Of a stretch of 64,000 nucleotides of DNA, positions 7,732 through 16,835 are shown piece after piece. The stretch spans positions 124,001-188,000 of the forward strand of contig CCNA01000034.1 of the NCBI GenBank assembly GCA_000824805.1, given 5' to 3'. Positions within the stretch are counted from its first letter, which is position 1. Each line of letters begins with the position of its first letter. The position numbers and the translations under genes are program-made. Below the pieces are notes generated by a model. The model was not told where the DNA came from, ran no database searches, and saw only the letters and a program-made list of their open reading frames with translations. The DNA comes from Mesorhizobium sp. SOD10 (GTDB lineage Bacteria; Pseudomonadota; Alphaproteobacteria; Rhizobiales; Rhizobiaceae).

Positions 7732-8460
7732 TCAGCGCAGCAGTCCGTCGCTCTCGAAATCTTCCCAGCCGCGCAGGCGAGAGGCTTCGGGCCGTCCGCT
7801 GTCATCCGCACCTGCGGCCGCTCGGCTCTTTTGAGCGCGCATCAGGGCCGCCTTGCCGGCGGCTCGACGCCGGTTCTCGGCAGCTGTTGCTGCGTCTTGC
7901 TCGCGCCAGAGGGTGACGAGGTCGCGGTCGAGCACATCCTCGATGTGGCGCGGGTCGAAGACGTGAAAGGTGATCTTTCTTGCCCGTCCGCGAAGCTTGA
8001 CCGTTCTGGTCCCGGCGCTTTTCAGCCGACCGTCTTTCAGCCAGCGGTGCCGTTCGCCCGCCGAGATCGTCAGGATGTCCTCGACTTCGCGAGGGATCAC
8101 GGGGAGCTCTTCGATATTCTGCATGGCTTTGGACACGACCGCCGATGCCGCCCCGGCGTCGGCATCCGAGCCCTCCGGCAGGCGCAAGGTGAGCACCCTG
8201 GACTCGATATGGAGCAGCTTTCTCAAGGCGATCGGAAGGCGAGCCCGCATTTCAAGAAAAATGCCTCTCGCCCTCATCGACGATCCAAGCGTCGCCGCAG
8301 TGGACAGCGGCCACTCTGCGACCAGCTTTGCGGTCGGGTCGATTTTTTGGCGCGCGGACATCCCCGTTAAATAGGTCTCTCGCCCATCGAACTCAACGCG
8401 GATGGAGCCGTGCAAGCGGGCTGCCGGCCCCGCTGCCGGGTGGAACGAGGTCCCGGGCAT
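7732..8460 (-). CDS. Conserved-looking hypothetical protein, possible HTH domain
   Basis: A 242-residue protein that I do not recognise. It has no signal peptide or membrane segment. The middle (about residues 125-180: VEDILTISAGERHRWLKDGR, then a basic stretch and FDPRHIEDVLDRDLVTLW) resembles an excisionase/MerR-like helix-turn-helix with a basic wing, but this is only resemblance. The C-terminus is Ala/Arg rich and probably disordered. Coding bias looks normal for the replicon. The start could instead be the ATG at 8361 (MSARQKIDPTAKL). It is divergent from the DUF1003 gene, sharing a short intergenic region. Confidence 0.55.
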   Translation of the reverse strand: MPGTSFHPAAGPAARLHGSIRVEFDGRETYLTGMSARQKIDPTAKLVAEWPLSTAATLGSSMRARGIFLEMRARLPIALRKLLHIESRVLTLRLPEGSDADAGAASAVVSKAMQNIEELPVIPREVEDILTISAGERHRWLKDGRLKSAGTRTVKLRGRARKITFHVFDPRHIEDVLDRDLVTLWREQDAATAAENRRRAAGKAALMRAQKSRAAAGADDSGRPEASRLRGWEDFESDGLLR

Positions 8461-8532
8461 TTCGTATCTCTCGATATCGGATGGAGCGAATTGCCGAACA
8501 GGGAGTTAGGCTGCCTAAACGGGAGAGACTTC

Positions 8533-9105
8533 ATGGGTCCCACAGCCGCCCCAGAGGATCATCGCTACGCCACTCCGACAACGCCGGCGGCGGAAGGCCT
8601 CGCCCCTGCCCTGGCGCGCAACATCGACGCTCTTATCGAGAGGCGGAAGCGCGAGGCGAAGGCCGCATCCCTGGAGCAGCGCGCGGCGGCGGCAATCAGC
8701 AGCTTCGCCGGCAGCATGATGTTCGTCTATATCCACCTCGTCTTCTTCGGCGCCTGGATCGTCCTCAATGTCGGAATAATAAACCTCATCAAGCCGTGGG
8801 ACCCTTCTTTGGTCGTCCTGGCCATGTTTGCCTCGGTCGAGGCGATCTTTCTGTCGACCTTCGTGCTGATCAACCAGAACCGCATGGCCGCCGAGGATGA
8901 CGCCAGGGCGGACCTCGATCTGCAGGTAAGCCTGCTCAACGAACACGAGACGACCAGGCTCATCAGGCTGGTGGAACAGATTGCCAAGCACCTGGATGTG
9001 CAAATCGAAGCGGACGACGAATTGAAGGAATTGAAGCGCGACGTCGCGCCCGAAGCCGTTCTGGACAAGATCGAAGAGGCGGGTGAGCGAGCGAGAGCCG
9101 GTTGA
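8533..9105 (+). CDS. DUF1003 family membrane protein
   Basis: A 190-residue protein starting at the ATG at 8533 behind GGGAGAG. It has two adjacent transmembrane helices (about residues 55-77, MMFVYIHLVFFGAWIVLNVG, and 88-112, LAMFASVEAIFLSTFVLINQ) followed by NRMAAEDDARADLDLQVSLL, the hallmark of DUF1003. A coiled-coil-like acidic C-terminus follows (about 125-190). The biochemical role of DUF1003 proteins is unknown to me. They are common single-copy membrane proteins in Rhizobiales. Confidence 0.85.
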   Translation: MGPTAAPEDHRYATPTTPAAEGLAPALARNIDALIERRKREAKAASLEQRAAAAISSFAGSMMFVYIHLVFFGAWIVLNVGIINLIKPWDPSLVVLAMFASVEAIFLSTFVLINQNRMAAEDDARADLDLQVSLLNEHETTRLIRLVEQIAKHLDVQIEADDELKELKRDVAPEAVLDKIEEAGERARAG

Positions 9106-9636
9106 CTCGCTGCAGTCATGCTTCTGGCTGCTACAGTGCAAAGCACGCATCCGAAGCCGCTGTGCGCGAGCTGGGGAGCGCCCATCCGACAAAGCGGACG
9201 CCCTCGGGCAGCGGAAACTCGGCGATGTCGCAGCGGCGCAATCGGCGACCCCGGTAGTCTTGGCGGCTTAGATGAATGTGCGGTGCCGTATCGGATTTCC
9301 AGCACTGAGCGAGGATTCTCCACCTCGCGGCACAGTTTCCAGGCTGCCGCCGACGACCGCTTCAATGCCGCCACTTCGCGACGCGCCCGCTCCGAGCGTG
9401 TGTGGCTTTCCCGCATCTCCTGAGAAAAATACTCGGGTCTTCGAATTGGCAAGATTGACAACCGGCCGAGTTCGGCGGCAAGGCTACTCGCGCTTAGGTG
9501 GTATTTAGGCCCTTCTGGGGGGCATTATCCGACCTAGCATGGAAGCAGACCGAGAGGTTTGCGGTGGGCGTATCGCACGGATTCCGGCGGTCAAGCCCTT
9601 CCAGCTTTGCAGTTTTGGCAACGAAAGGGCCATCCC
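9106..9636. other. 531-bp stretch without a confident gene
   Basis: No frame with convincing coding features was found. On the minus strand, two short peptides in different frames (a helical RSERARREVAALKR segment around 9370-9410 and RCDIAEFPLPEGVRFVGW around 9170-9225) look protein-like and could be remnants of a small decayed gene, but this is weak. The last ~80 bp should hold the promoter of the outer-membrane barrel gene. Confidence 0.3.
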
Positions 9637-10284
9637 GTGAAACAGCTTCTTCTTGCAACCGCTCTCGTCCTCGCCAGCGGCACCGCCTACGCGGCCGACG
9701 TCTTGAAGGAGGCGCCAGTTGCCGCCTCCTTCGACTGGACCGGCGCTTATATCGGCGTGAACGCTGGCGGCGGTTTCGGCACGTTCAAACACACGGCCAC
9801 CGGCACCCCTACGAGTATCGACGTCAGCTCAAGCGGTTTTTTGGGCGGTGTTCAGGCCGGCTACAACTGGCAATCCGGCCAAGTGGTGTATGGTGTCGAG
9901 ACCGATTTCCAGGGCGCCGACATCAAGGGTGATCTTTCCTTCCCCATCACTCTTTTGAAGACGAAGGTCGATTGGTTCGGGACGCTGCGCGCGCGCATCG
10001 GCTATACGCCTGTTGACCGCTTCATGATTTACGGCACGGGCGGTCTCGCTTACGGCCATTTTAAGACCGATATCGGGGTTCCAGCAGTCAGCGGATCGAA
10101 GACCAAGGCCGGCTGGACCATTGGCGCCGGTGCCGAATACGCCATCAATACCAACTGGACGATCAAATCCGAATACCTCTACACCGATCTCGGGAAAGCG
10201 GACGTTATTACCGTCGGGCCCGACACGCTGACGGACAAGATCGCCTTTCACACCGTTCGCATTGGTCTGAACTACAAGTTCTGA
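9637..10284 (+). CDS. Outer-membrane beta-barrel protein (Omp25/RopB-like)
   Basis: A 215-residue secreted barrel. The GTG at 9637 is preferred because it follows an AAAGGG site at 7-nt spacing and begins a clean signal peptide (VKQLLLATALVLASGTAYAA). The mature part starts ADVLKEAPV and has the family hallmarks: FDWTGAYIGVNAGGGFG, SGFLGGVQAGYNWQSGQ, TLRARIGYTPVDRFMIYGTG, GAGAEYAINTNWTIKSEYLY and a C-terminal VRIGLNYKF ending in phenylalanine, the signal for BAM-dependent insertion. It is monocistronic and followed by a strong terminator. Related proteins are abundant surface structural proteins in Rhizobiales. Confidence 0.92.
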   Translation: MKQLLLATALVLASGTAYAADVLKEAPVAASFDWTGAYIGVNAGGGFGTFKHTATGTPTSIDVSSSGFLGGVQAGYNWQSGQVVYGVETDFQGADIKGDLSFPITLLKTKVDWFGTLRARIGYTPVDRFMIYGTGGLAYGHFKTDIGVPAVSGSKTKAGWTIGAGAEYAINTNWTIKSEYLYTDLGKADVITVGPDTLTDKIAFHTVRIGLNYKF

Positions 10285-10304
10285 TCTGTTAGCGGACAGG
10301 ACAC

Positions 10305-10365
10305 AAAGCCGCCACATGGTGAACTGACTCCCGAAGCGGTCAGTTCACCAGTGGCGGCTTTTCTT
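10305..10365 (+). terminator. Strong rho-independent terminator after the OmpA/Omp25-like gene
   Basis: A two-part stem (AAAGCCGCCAC with GTGGCGGCTTT, and GGTGAACTGAC with GTCAGTTCACC) gives over 20 paired bases around a ~10-nt loop. It ends in TTTTCTTTG and starts 20 bp after the stop codon. Confidence 0.9.
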
Positions 10366-10476
10366 TGTTCGGCAATGGCCTGGGGTGTGAGCGCGGCTTA
10401 TCGAGCACGATGAGACCGGCCATTCCAACAACGGAGATTGGCTACGGGCGGCGCGAATCGGACGGAGCTGATTCGC

Positions 10477-11331
10477 TTAAATAGGGGTCTCGCCCCGCCT
10501 GCCGACTTGCGCTTCCACGGCCTTCTCGACGGCGCGCTTCAGTTCGTCCTTGATCTCAACCGTCTCGGCCATCAGCGTCTCGATCTTGAGGAATTCGAGC
10601 ACGCGGTATTTCGAGACATTCGGGCGGATCAGAATGTCCGGCGGGTGCTGCCCGAGCTTGTTGGCGATGATCGACTGCATCATCAGTTGCGTGGCGCCAT
10701 ACATCAGATCGACGGTGGTCGGATGCCTGCGCTCGGCCTCGCTCGGCGCGCCGACGACATCGACTGCGATGATGATGTCGGCGTCCCTCTCGATGAGGTC
10801 GAAAGGCACGGGGTTGTAGATGCCGCCATCGATCAGCACGCGGCCCTCGCGCGTCACCGGACGGAAGACCGCCGGGATCGCCGCCGAAGCGGCAAGCGCC
10901 GAATGCAGGTCGCCTTCGGTGAACACCGCAAGGCTGTGACCGAAATAATCGGTCGCGGTCACCTTGAGCGGGATCTTCAGCGCCTCGAATGTCTGCGGAA
11001 TCGCCTCGGGCAGGAAGGCTTTCAGAATGCGCTCGATGTTGAACTGGCTGACGCGGATGCCGCCCTGCATGGCCTCCGCGATCGTGCCCGGCCGCGAGCG
11101 CCACATGCGCGCCGCCACCTCGGCCCGGCTGCCGAGGATCGACCGGGCATAGTCGTGGATCTCGGCGCCCGTCATGCCCGCCGCCATGCCGGCGCCCATG
11201 ATGGCGCCGATCGAGGAGCCGGCGATCGCCGTCGGCTTGATGCCGAGCTCGTCGAGAGCCTCGATGACATGGATATGCGCAAGACCGCGCGCGCCGCCGC
11301 CGCCGAAGGCCACCCCGAAGGTCGGGCTCAT
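10477..11331 (-). CDS. Patatin-like phospholipase (serine lipid hydrolase)
   Basis: A 284-residue patatin-domain acyl hydrolase. The N-terminus gives the oxyanion-hole motif GGGGARGLAH (residues ~9-18) and the nucleophile elbow GSSIG (about 39-43). The aspartate of the Ser-Asp dyad is in DGGIYNPVPFDL (about 168-179). No membrane helix or obvious signal peptide is seen, as in RssA/cytosolic bacterial patatins. Its ATG overlaps the stop of the upstream M16-like gene as ATGA, so it is the third cistron of a peptidase-peptidase-lipase operon. Confidence 0.88.
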   Translation of the reverse strand: MSPTFGVAFGGGGARGLAHIHVIEALDELGIKPTAIAGSSIGAIMGAGMAAGMTGAEIHDYARSILGSRAEVAARMWRSRPGTIAEAMQGGIRVSQFNIERILKAFLPEAIPQTFEALKIPLKVTATDYFGHSLAVFTEGDLHSALAASAAIPAVFRPVTREGRVLIDGGIYNPVPFDLIERDADIIIAVDVVGAPSEAERRHPTTVDLMYGATQLMMQSIIANKLGQHPPDILIRPNVSKYRVLEFLKIETLMAETVEIKDELKRAVEKAVEAQVGRRGETPI

Positions 11332-12725
11332 CCCTTGCCGCCTCCGGCCACCTGCACCAGCGGCGGCCCGATGACCATCACCGCGGGGTCGGCCGACAGG
11401 AGCTTCTTCGCCGCCGCCTTGACGTCGGCCAACGTCACCGCGTTGATGAGAGCCGCGCGGCGCTTGATATAATCGATGCCGAGATTATCGAGCTGCAGTT
11501 CCACGAGCGTCGCGGCGATGGAGCTGGAGGAATCCAGATTGTTGATGGCGTAGGCGCCGATCATGTATTTCTTGGTCGCCGCGAGTTCCTCCTCGGTGGG
11601 GCCGTTCTCGGCCATGTCCTTCACCACCTGGCGCACGATCGAAAGCGTCTGGGCCGCGCGGTCGGAACGCGTCGCCGTCGTCACCAGCAGCGCGTTGGAA
11701 TGCTCATGATCGACGAGATCGGAGCTGACGCTGTAGGCAAGGCCGCGCTTCTCGCGCACCTGCTCGTAAAGGCGCGACGTGAATGTCGAGCCGCCGAGAA
11801 TCTCGTTCATCAGCACGGCGGCGTAGAAATCGGGGTCGCTGCGCTTCACGCCCGGCCAGGCGAGCTGCAGGGAGGTCTGCGGCAACTCGTAATTCACTTC
11901 GAGCTGCTGGCCGAGCTTGGGCTTGATGTCGGCAACCGGCGCCAGCGTCTGCCTGTCCGGCAGGCCGCCGAACACCTCGTCAAGCCTGCCGCTCAATGTC
12001 GCGGCGTCGATGTCGCCCACCACCGCCACATGCAGGCCGCCGCGGGCGAAATTCGCCTTGTGGAAGGCCCTGAGGTCGTCGGCAGTGATGGTGGCGAGGC
12101 TGTCCTTGTTGCCCTCGTCCGGCCGCGCATAAGGATGCTGGCCGTAAATCGCGCGCAGCCAGCGCTGCTGGCCGATCGTGTTGGGGTCCCGCTCATTGGC
12201 GAGAATGCCGGACAGGATCTGGGCGCGGATGCGGTCGATCGGCGCCTGATCGAAGCGCGGGCTGTTCACCGCCAGCTTCAGCAGGCCAAAAGCCTCGTCC
12301 TTCTGGTCGGACAGCATGCGCATCGAGCCATAGGTGCCGTCGCGCGCCGCCTGGAAGCTCATCTCGGCGCCGGCATCGTCGAGCCCCATCTGGAAGGCCT
12401 CGCTGTCGAGGTCGCCGGCGCCCTCGTCGAACAGTCCGGTCATCAGGTTGACCAGGCCTTCCTTGCCGGAGGGGTCCTGCGCCGTGCCGCCGTCGAAGAC
12501 GAAACGGATCGCAATCAGCGGAATGGAATGGTCCTCCACCAGCCAGGCGGTGACGCCCTTCTTCGACTTCACCTCCTGAATATTCATCTCGGCGCGCGCG
12601 GCAAGCACCGGCAAAAGCAGGAAGAACAGGGCGAAGCAAAGGGTGACAACGGCGCGGTAGACCCTGCCGCCTTCCGCCGCGGGGTACGAGATGCTCTTTG
12701 TCGTTGCGATTGCCATGCTCATCAT
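11328..12725 (-). CDS. M16-family peptidase-like protein lacking the zinc motif (inactive partner)
   Basis: A 465-residue pitrilysin/insulinase-family protein with a signal/anchor segment near residues 20-45 (VVTLCFALFFLLLPVLA). Where active M16 enzymes have HxxEH this one reads GLVNLMTGLFDEG, so the zinc ligands are absent. The C-terminal domain keeps the family motif for the non-catalytic partner (LYEQVREKRGLAYSV). It is therefore probably the substrate-binding partner of the active M16 protein encoded just upstream, like the alpha/beta pair of mitochondrial processing peptidase. The start ATG at 12725 overlaps the upstream TGA; the adjacent ATG at 12722 is equally possible. Confidence 0.88.
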   Translation of the reverse strand: MMSMAIATTKSISYPAAEGGRVYRAVVTLCFALFFLLLPVLAARAEMNIQEVKSKKGVTAWLVEDHSIPLIAIRFVFDGGTAQDPSGKEGLVNLMTGLFDEGAGDLDSEAFQMGLDDAGAEMSFQAARDGTYGSMRMLSDQKDEAFGLLKLAVNSPRFDQAPIDRIRAQILSGILANERDPNTIGQQRWLRAIYGQHPYARPDEGNKDSLATITADDLRAFHKANFARGGLHVAVVGDIDAATLSGRLDEVFGGLPDRQTLAPVADIKPKLGQQLEVNYELPQTSLQLAWPGVKRSDPDFYAAVLMNEILGGSTFTSRLYEQVREKRGLAYSVSSDLVDHEHSNALLVTTATRSDRAAQTLSIVRQVVKDMAENGPTEEELAATKKYMIGAYAINNLDSSSSIAATLVELQLDNLGIDYIKRRAALINAVTLADVKAAAKKLLSADPAVMVIGPPLVQVAGGGKG

Positions 12726-14083
12726 CAATTCCCCGCCTGCTGCTGCGGCAAGAGATAGCCGGTGGTGGAGCGATCGAGCACCAGGTAGCGAGCGGCGACC
12801 GCCTTCACCTCGTCGGCGGTTACCTTGCGGATGCGGTCCGGCCATTCCTGGACGTCCTTGACATTGCCGCCGGTGGCAAGCGTCGAGCCATACATGTTGG
12901 CCATGTCCTCCTGCTTGTCGCGCGCAAAGATCATGGAGCGCACATAGCGGGTCTTGGCCCGCTCCAGCTCATCGTCGCTGACGCCGTCCTTGACGATACG
13001 CGCGATCTCGGCATCGACCGCCGCCTCGACATCGGCAAGCTTGGCGTCGCCGCGCGGGGCGCCATAGACGGTGAAGTTGGTGGCGTCGAGCATGGTGCCC
13101 TGGAAATAGGCGCCGGCCTCGGATGCGATACCCTGCTTGACGACGAGCTGCTGATACAACCTGCTGCGGTTGTCGCCGCCGAGGATCTCGGCAAGCAGGT
13201 CGAGCGCCTCGGCTTCGCCGGGCTTGGCCGTGTGATAGGACGGGACCACCCATTGCGTCGAAAAGTTCGGTACCGAGACGCGCGCGTCGGTCAGCGTCAC
13301 CGTGCGCTTCGTGTTCTGCTCTGGCTCGACGGGGCGGATGCGCGGCCGCAGGTCCGGACCGCGAGCGACCTTGCCATAGGTCCTTTCGGCCATCGCCTTC
13401 ACCGTGTCAGGATCGACGTCGCCCGCCACCACCAGCACAGCGTTATTCGGCCGATAGTAGGCGTCGTAGAAGGCTTTCGCGTCCGGACGGTTCAACTCTT
13501 CCATCTCCTGCAGCCAGCCGATCACCGGAATGCGGTATGGCTGGTTCTGCCAGAGCGTCGCGTCGACCTCTTCGTCGAGCACCGCCTGCGGATTGCTGTC
13601 GATGCGCGAGCGGCGCTCCTCCAGGATTACGTCGCGCTCGGTCTTGATGACATCGTCGGTCAGGATGAGGTTGCGCATGCGATCGGCCTCGAAGCTCATC
13701 ATCTCTTCGAGCGCGGAAGGCGGCACCGTCTCGTGGAAGGCGGTGTAATCATAGGAGGTGAAGGCATTGTTGGAGCCGCCGATCTCGGCCACGGCGCGGT
13801 CGAACTCGCCGGCGGCGTGGTGGGTCGTGGCCTTGAACATCAAGTGCTCGAAGAAATGCGCGATGCCGGATTTGCCGGGCGGCTCGTCGGCGCTGCCGAT
13901 CTTGTACCAGACCATGTGCGTGACAATCGGGGCGCGGTGGTCCGGGATGACGACCACTTCCATGCCGTTGTCGAGCAGGAAATCCTTGACCGCGCCCCCG
14001 TCCGCCGCGCGGGCCGAAGCCGCGGCGAGCGCCAGCGTGCCGACAAGAAGCGCCGCTCGCAGCCCAATCCCCGTTGGTGTCAT
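12725..14083 (-). CDS. M16-family zinc peptidase (active subunit)
   Basis: A 452-residue periplasmic metallopeptidase. The start at 14083 follows GGAGA and opens a signal peptide (MTPTGIGLRAALLVGTLALA then ASARAAD). The zinc motif HFFEH is present (SGIAHFFEHLMFKATTHH, about residues 70-87), with the downstream glutamate region (FHETVPPSALEEMMSFEADR). It is the first gene of a three-gene operon with an inactive M16 paralogue and a patatin phospholipase, all translationally coupled. The substrate is unknown; periplasmic peptides or signal-peptide remnants are plausible. Confidence 0.9.
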   Translation of the reverse strand: MTPTGIGLRAALLVGTLALAAASARAADGGAVKDFLLDNGMEVVVIPDHRAPIVTHMVWYKIGSADEPPGKSGIAHFFEHLMFKATTHHAAGEFDRAVAEIGGSNNAFTSYDYTAFHETVPPSALEEMMSFEADRMRNLILTDDVIKTERDVILEERRSRIDSNPQAVLDEEVDATLWQNQPYRIPVIGWLQEMEELNRPDAKAFYDAYYRPNNAVLVVAGDVDPDTVKAMAERTYGKVARGPDLRPRIRPVEPEQNTKRTVTLTDARVSVPNFSTQWVVPSYHTAKPGEAEALDLLAEILGGDNRSRLYQQLVVKQGIASEAGAYFQGTMLDATNFTVYGAPRGDAKLADVEAAVDAEIARIVKDGVSDDELERAKTRYVRSMIFARDKQEDMANMYGSTLATGGNVKDVQEWPDRIRKVTADEVKAVAARYLVLDRSTTGYLLPQQQAGN

Positions 14084-14208
14084 CAAGGTCTCCGGTCCCG
14101 GTTGCGACGATAGGCAAGGTTCGCCAGCGAGGCAAAGGAATTGTTCGGCATTTTCGAGGCGCTTGTGCCTTTTCCTTCTTCCCATGCGAGAGAAGGGACG
14201 CGCCTCGC

Positions 14209-14763
14209 TCACTCCACCTCGATGAAGCGGATGATCGTTTCGCCGTAATTGCGCTCGTCGATCACGGAAAAGCCGGGGCCTGGCTCGAACGGCGCCGAGG
14301 CGGCCTCCTCGACGACGCAGAGCGCGCCAGGCAGAAGCCAGCCGCCGGCCTTGGCCGAGCGCAGCGCGCGCTCGCCGAGCCCTTTGCCATAGGGCGGATC
14401 GGCAAAGACCAGCCAGAAGGGCGAGATCGTGCCGGCGTCGCCGAGATGCGTGGCGTCGCGGCGGAAGATCTTTGTGCGGCCGGTGAGCCCATAGGTCTCG
14501 ACATTCTCGCGGATCAGGCCTCGCCCCTCCGTCGATTCCTCGATGAAGACGCAGTAGGAGGCGCCGCGCGACAGCGCCTCAAGCCCGAGCGCGCCGGTGC
14601 CGGCGAAGAGATCGAGCACGCGACCGCCTTCGAGCTTTTCCGCGTAGCGATGCGCCAGGACGTTGAACACCGCCTCGCGGGTGCGGTCGGTGGTCGGGCG
14701 GATGGCATTGCTTCTCGGCGTCGCCAGCGGACGCCCGCGGAACTCACCGCCGACGATCCGCAT
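14209..14763 (-). CDS. rsmD: 16S rRNA (guanine(966)-N2)-methyltransferase RsmD
   Basis: Methylates N2 of G966 in 16S rRNA using SAM. The 184-residue protein from the ATG at 14763 starts with the family signature MRIVGGEFRGRPLATP, then RPTTDRTREAVFNVLAHR. Motif I is VLDLFAGTGALGLEALSRGA and the catalytic motif IV is FADPPYGKGL (NPPY-type). It overlaps the 3' end of the upstream pseudouridine synthase gene by 20 bp, so two rRNA-modification enzymes are made from one operon. Confidence 0.93.
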   Translation of the reverse strand: MRIVGGEFRGRPLATPRSNAIRPTTDRTREAVFNVLAHRYAEKLEGGRVLDLFAGTGALGLEALSRGASYCVFIEESTEGRGLIRENVETYGLTGRTKIFRRDATHLGDAGTISPFWLVFADPPYGKGLGERALRSAKAGGWLLPGALCVVEEAASAPFEPGPGFSVIDERNYGETIIRFIEVE

Positions 14764-16684
14764 CGCCGCCCCTCTTCGGACCGCGCGGCCTGTTGCCGCC
14801 ATCGCCTTCAGGGCGCTCGCCGCGCGGCTTGCCGAACGGCTTTGCGCCCGGTTTGCCCTTGCCGCCCGGTTTGAACGACGCCTTGCGCTTCTTCGCCTCG
14901 GCGGCTCTGGCGGCATCGGCCTCAGCCCTGCCCTTGCCGATCGGCCTGGCGCCTGGCGCCATCCAGACATTGGCCTTGCGCTGCCTCGGCGGTTCGATCG
15001 GCCTCTGCTCGCGCTCGGATTTCTTCCCACCAAAGCGGGGCTTCTCGCCGAACCCACTGCGAGGCTTGTCGCCGAAACCGCCGCGGTCGGACTTCGCGCT
15101 GCGCTCGCCAAACGCCCTGTCCGGTTTCGTCGAAAGCTTGCTCAGCGCCTCGTCGCGGCTGCCTTCGCGGCGCTTGCGCGCCTTGATCAGCCCGCCCTCG
15201 CCGATCGGCCGGCGGTCGCCGTCGCGCGTGAATTTCGGCCGTTCGACGTCTTCACGGCGCGGCCCGCCGCCGCGCACCGGCTTGTTGGAAAACGGCTTCT
15301 GGATCTCGGCATCGAAATTGGCGCCGGATTCCTCGATCAGCCGCTCGCCAAGCTGTTCACGGAGCACGCGGCCCTTGATCTCCAGCACATGGCCCTCGGG
15401 CAGGTCCCCCAGTTGGAACGGCCCGTAGGAAATACGGATCAGCCGCGTCACCTCGAGGCCGAGCGCACCGAGGATGTTCTTCACCTCGCGGTTCTTGCCT
15501 TCGCGCAAGCCGAGCGTCAGCCAGGCATTGGTGCCCTGCTCGCGGTCCAGCGAGGCCTCGATGGAGCCGTAGAAGACGCCGTCGACGGCAATGCCGTCAC
15601 GCAGGCCGGCGAGCGCGCTCTCCTCGACCTTGCCGTGGACGCGCGCGCGGTAGCGCCGCAGCCAGCCGGTGGCCGGCAATTCGAGCACACGCGCCAGCCC
15701 GCCGTCATTGGTCAAAAGCAGCAGGCCCTCGGTGTTGATGTCCAGCCGGCCGATCGTCATCAACCGCGGCAGATCGGATGGCAGCACGTCGAAGACGGTC
15801 TTGCGGCCTTCCGGATCGCGGTTGGTGGTGACGACGCCCGCCGGCTTGTGGAACAGGAAGAGACGCGTGCGCTCGATCGGCGGGATCTCGGTGCCGTCGA
15901 GATGGATGACGTCGTTGGCGCCGACGTTGAAAGCGGGCGAGTCCAGCACCTTGCCGTTCACCTTGACGCGGCCGGCGGCGATCAGCTCCTCGGCGTCGCG
16001 GCGCGAGGCGATACCGGCGCGCGCCAACCGCTTGGCGATGCGCTCGCCGCTCTCCGGCGCGGCTTCCGAGGGAAGCGGCCGCGGCTTGAAGCCTCCTTCC
16101 GGCTTTGAGGCGCGCGGACGATCGCTGAAATTGCGTTTCGGCCGGTCGGCAAAGTCGCGTCCGGGATGATCGCCGAACTCGCGCTTGGGGCGGTCGAAAC
16201 GGCGTTCGCCGCGCTCGCCCTCGGCGGTCGTCGGCCGGTCGCCGCGCGACGCGTAAGGCTTTCGGCCTTCGCGTTTCTCGAACGGCTTGCCGTCTTTACG
16301 GAAGGGTCGTTCGCCGCGCTCTGCACCTTCACCGACCTCGCGCGGCTTGTAGCTGCGCTTGAAGTCGCGCGCCGGACGCCCGCTTTCCGCAGCCATCGGG
16401 CGGTCCCCGCGCGGCGTATAAGGCTTGCGGCCTTCACGCTTTTCGAAGGATTTGCCGTCGCGCGGCGGACCTTTGCGGAACGGTCGCTCGCCGTGCTCCG
16501 CGCCCTCGCCTGTCTCGCGTGGCTTATAGCTGCGCTTGAAGTCGCCGTGCTCGCCTCCGGCGGCCACCGGGCGCTCACCCTTGGCAAACGGCTTCTTGGC
16601 GCCGAAGCCCGGCTTGCCGCCGCGCGGGCCGGCCGGTTTCGAGCCGCCCTTGCGCGGCCCGCGTGGAGATTTCTTGTCGTCCAT
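14744..16684 (-). CDS. RluB/RsuA-type rRNA pseudouridine synthase with long disordered tails
   Basis: Converts a uridine of ribosomal RNA to pseudouridine. The conserved core covers about residues 213-450 of 646: an S4 RNA-binding domain (RIAKRLARAGIASRRDAEEL, about 215-234) and the catalytic domain with IGRLDINTEGLLLLTNDGG (about 311-329; catalytic Asp about 315). Both flanks are very rich in R/K/G/P and must be disordered. The N-terminal tail contains two ~46-52-residue tandem repeats (about 48-99 and 107-152), each beginning DFKRSYKPRE and containing GERPFRK and EKREGRKPY. RsuA-family enzymes are usually ~230-300 residues, so the tails more than double the size. They may add non-specific RNA binding. 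Confidence 0.9.
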   Translation of the reverse strand: MDDKKSPRGPRKGGSKPAGPRGGKPGFGAKKPFAKGERPVAAGGEHGDFKRSYKPRETGEGAEHGERPFRKGPPRDGKSFEKREGRKPYTPRGDRPMAAESGRPARDFKRSYKPREVGEGAERGERPFRKDGKPFEKREGRKPYASRGDRPTTAEGERGERRFDRPKREFGDHPGRDFADRPKRNFSDRPRASKPEGGFKPRPLPSEAAPESGERIAKRLARAGIASRRDAEELIAAGRVKVNGKVLDSPAFNVGANDVIHLDGTEIPPIERTRLFLFHKPAGVVTTNRDPEGRKTVFDVLPSDLPRLMTIGRLDINTEGLLLLTNDGGLARVLELPATGWLRRYRARVHGKVEESALAGLRDGIAVDGVFYGSIEASLDREQGTNAWLTLGLREGKNREVKNILGALGLEVTRLIRISYGPFQLGDLPEGHVLEIKGRVLREQLGERLIEESGANFDAEIQKPFSNKPVRGGGPRREDVERPKFTRDGDRRPIGEGGLIKARKRREGSRDEALSKLSTKPDRAFGERSAKSDRGGFGDKPRSGFGEKPRFGGKKSEREQRPIEPPRQRKANVWMAPGARPIGKGRAEADAARAAEAKKRKASFKPGGKGKPGAKPFGKPRGERPEGDGGNRPRGPKRGGDADRRR

Positions 16685-16835
16685 TACTTTGTCCGTCTTC
16701 GCCTGCTACGACGCCCCGCGCCCTTGCGGACGCCCAACGCAGGCAGTGTCATTCTTGATTTTGCGCATCCAGCCGCGCGGCAAAAACCGATTCCGGTTTT
16801 CAAGGTCTCGCGCTAGATAACAGGATCACTCCCGG

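Noticed and set aside
9106..9636. Protein-like peptides in two minus-strand frames
   Set aside because: They do not join into a family I recognise; recorded as a possible remnant only.
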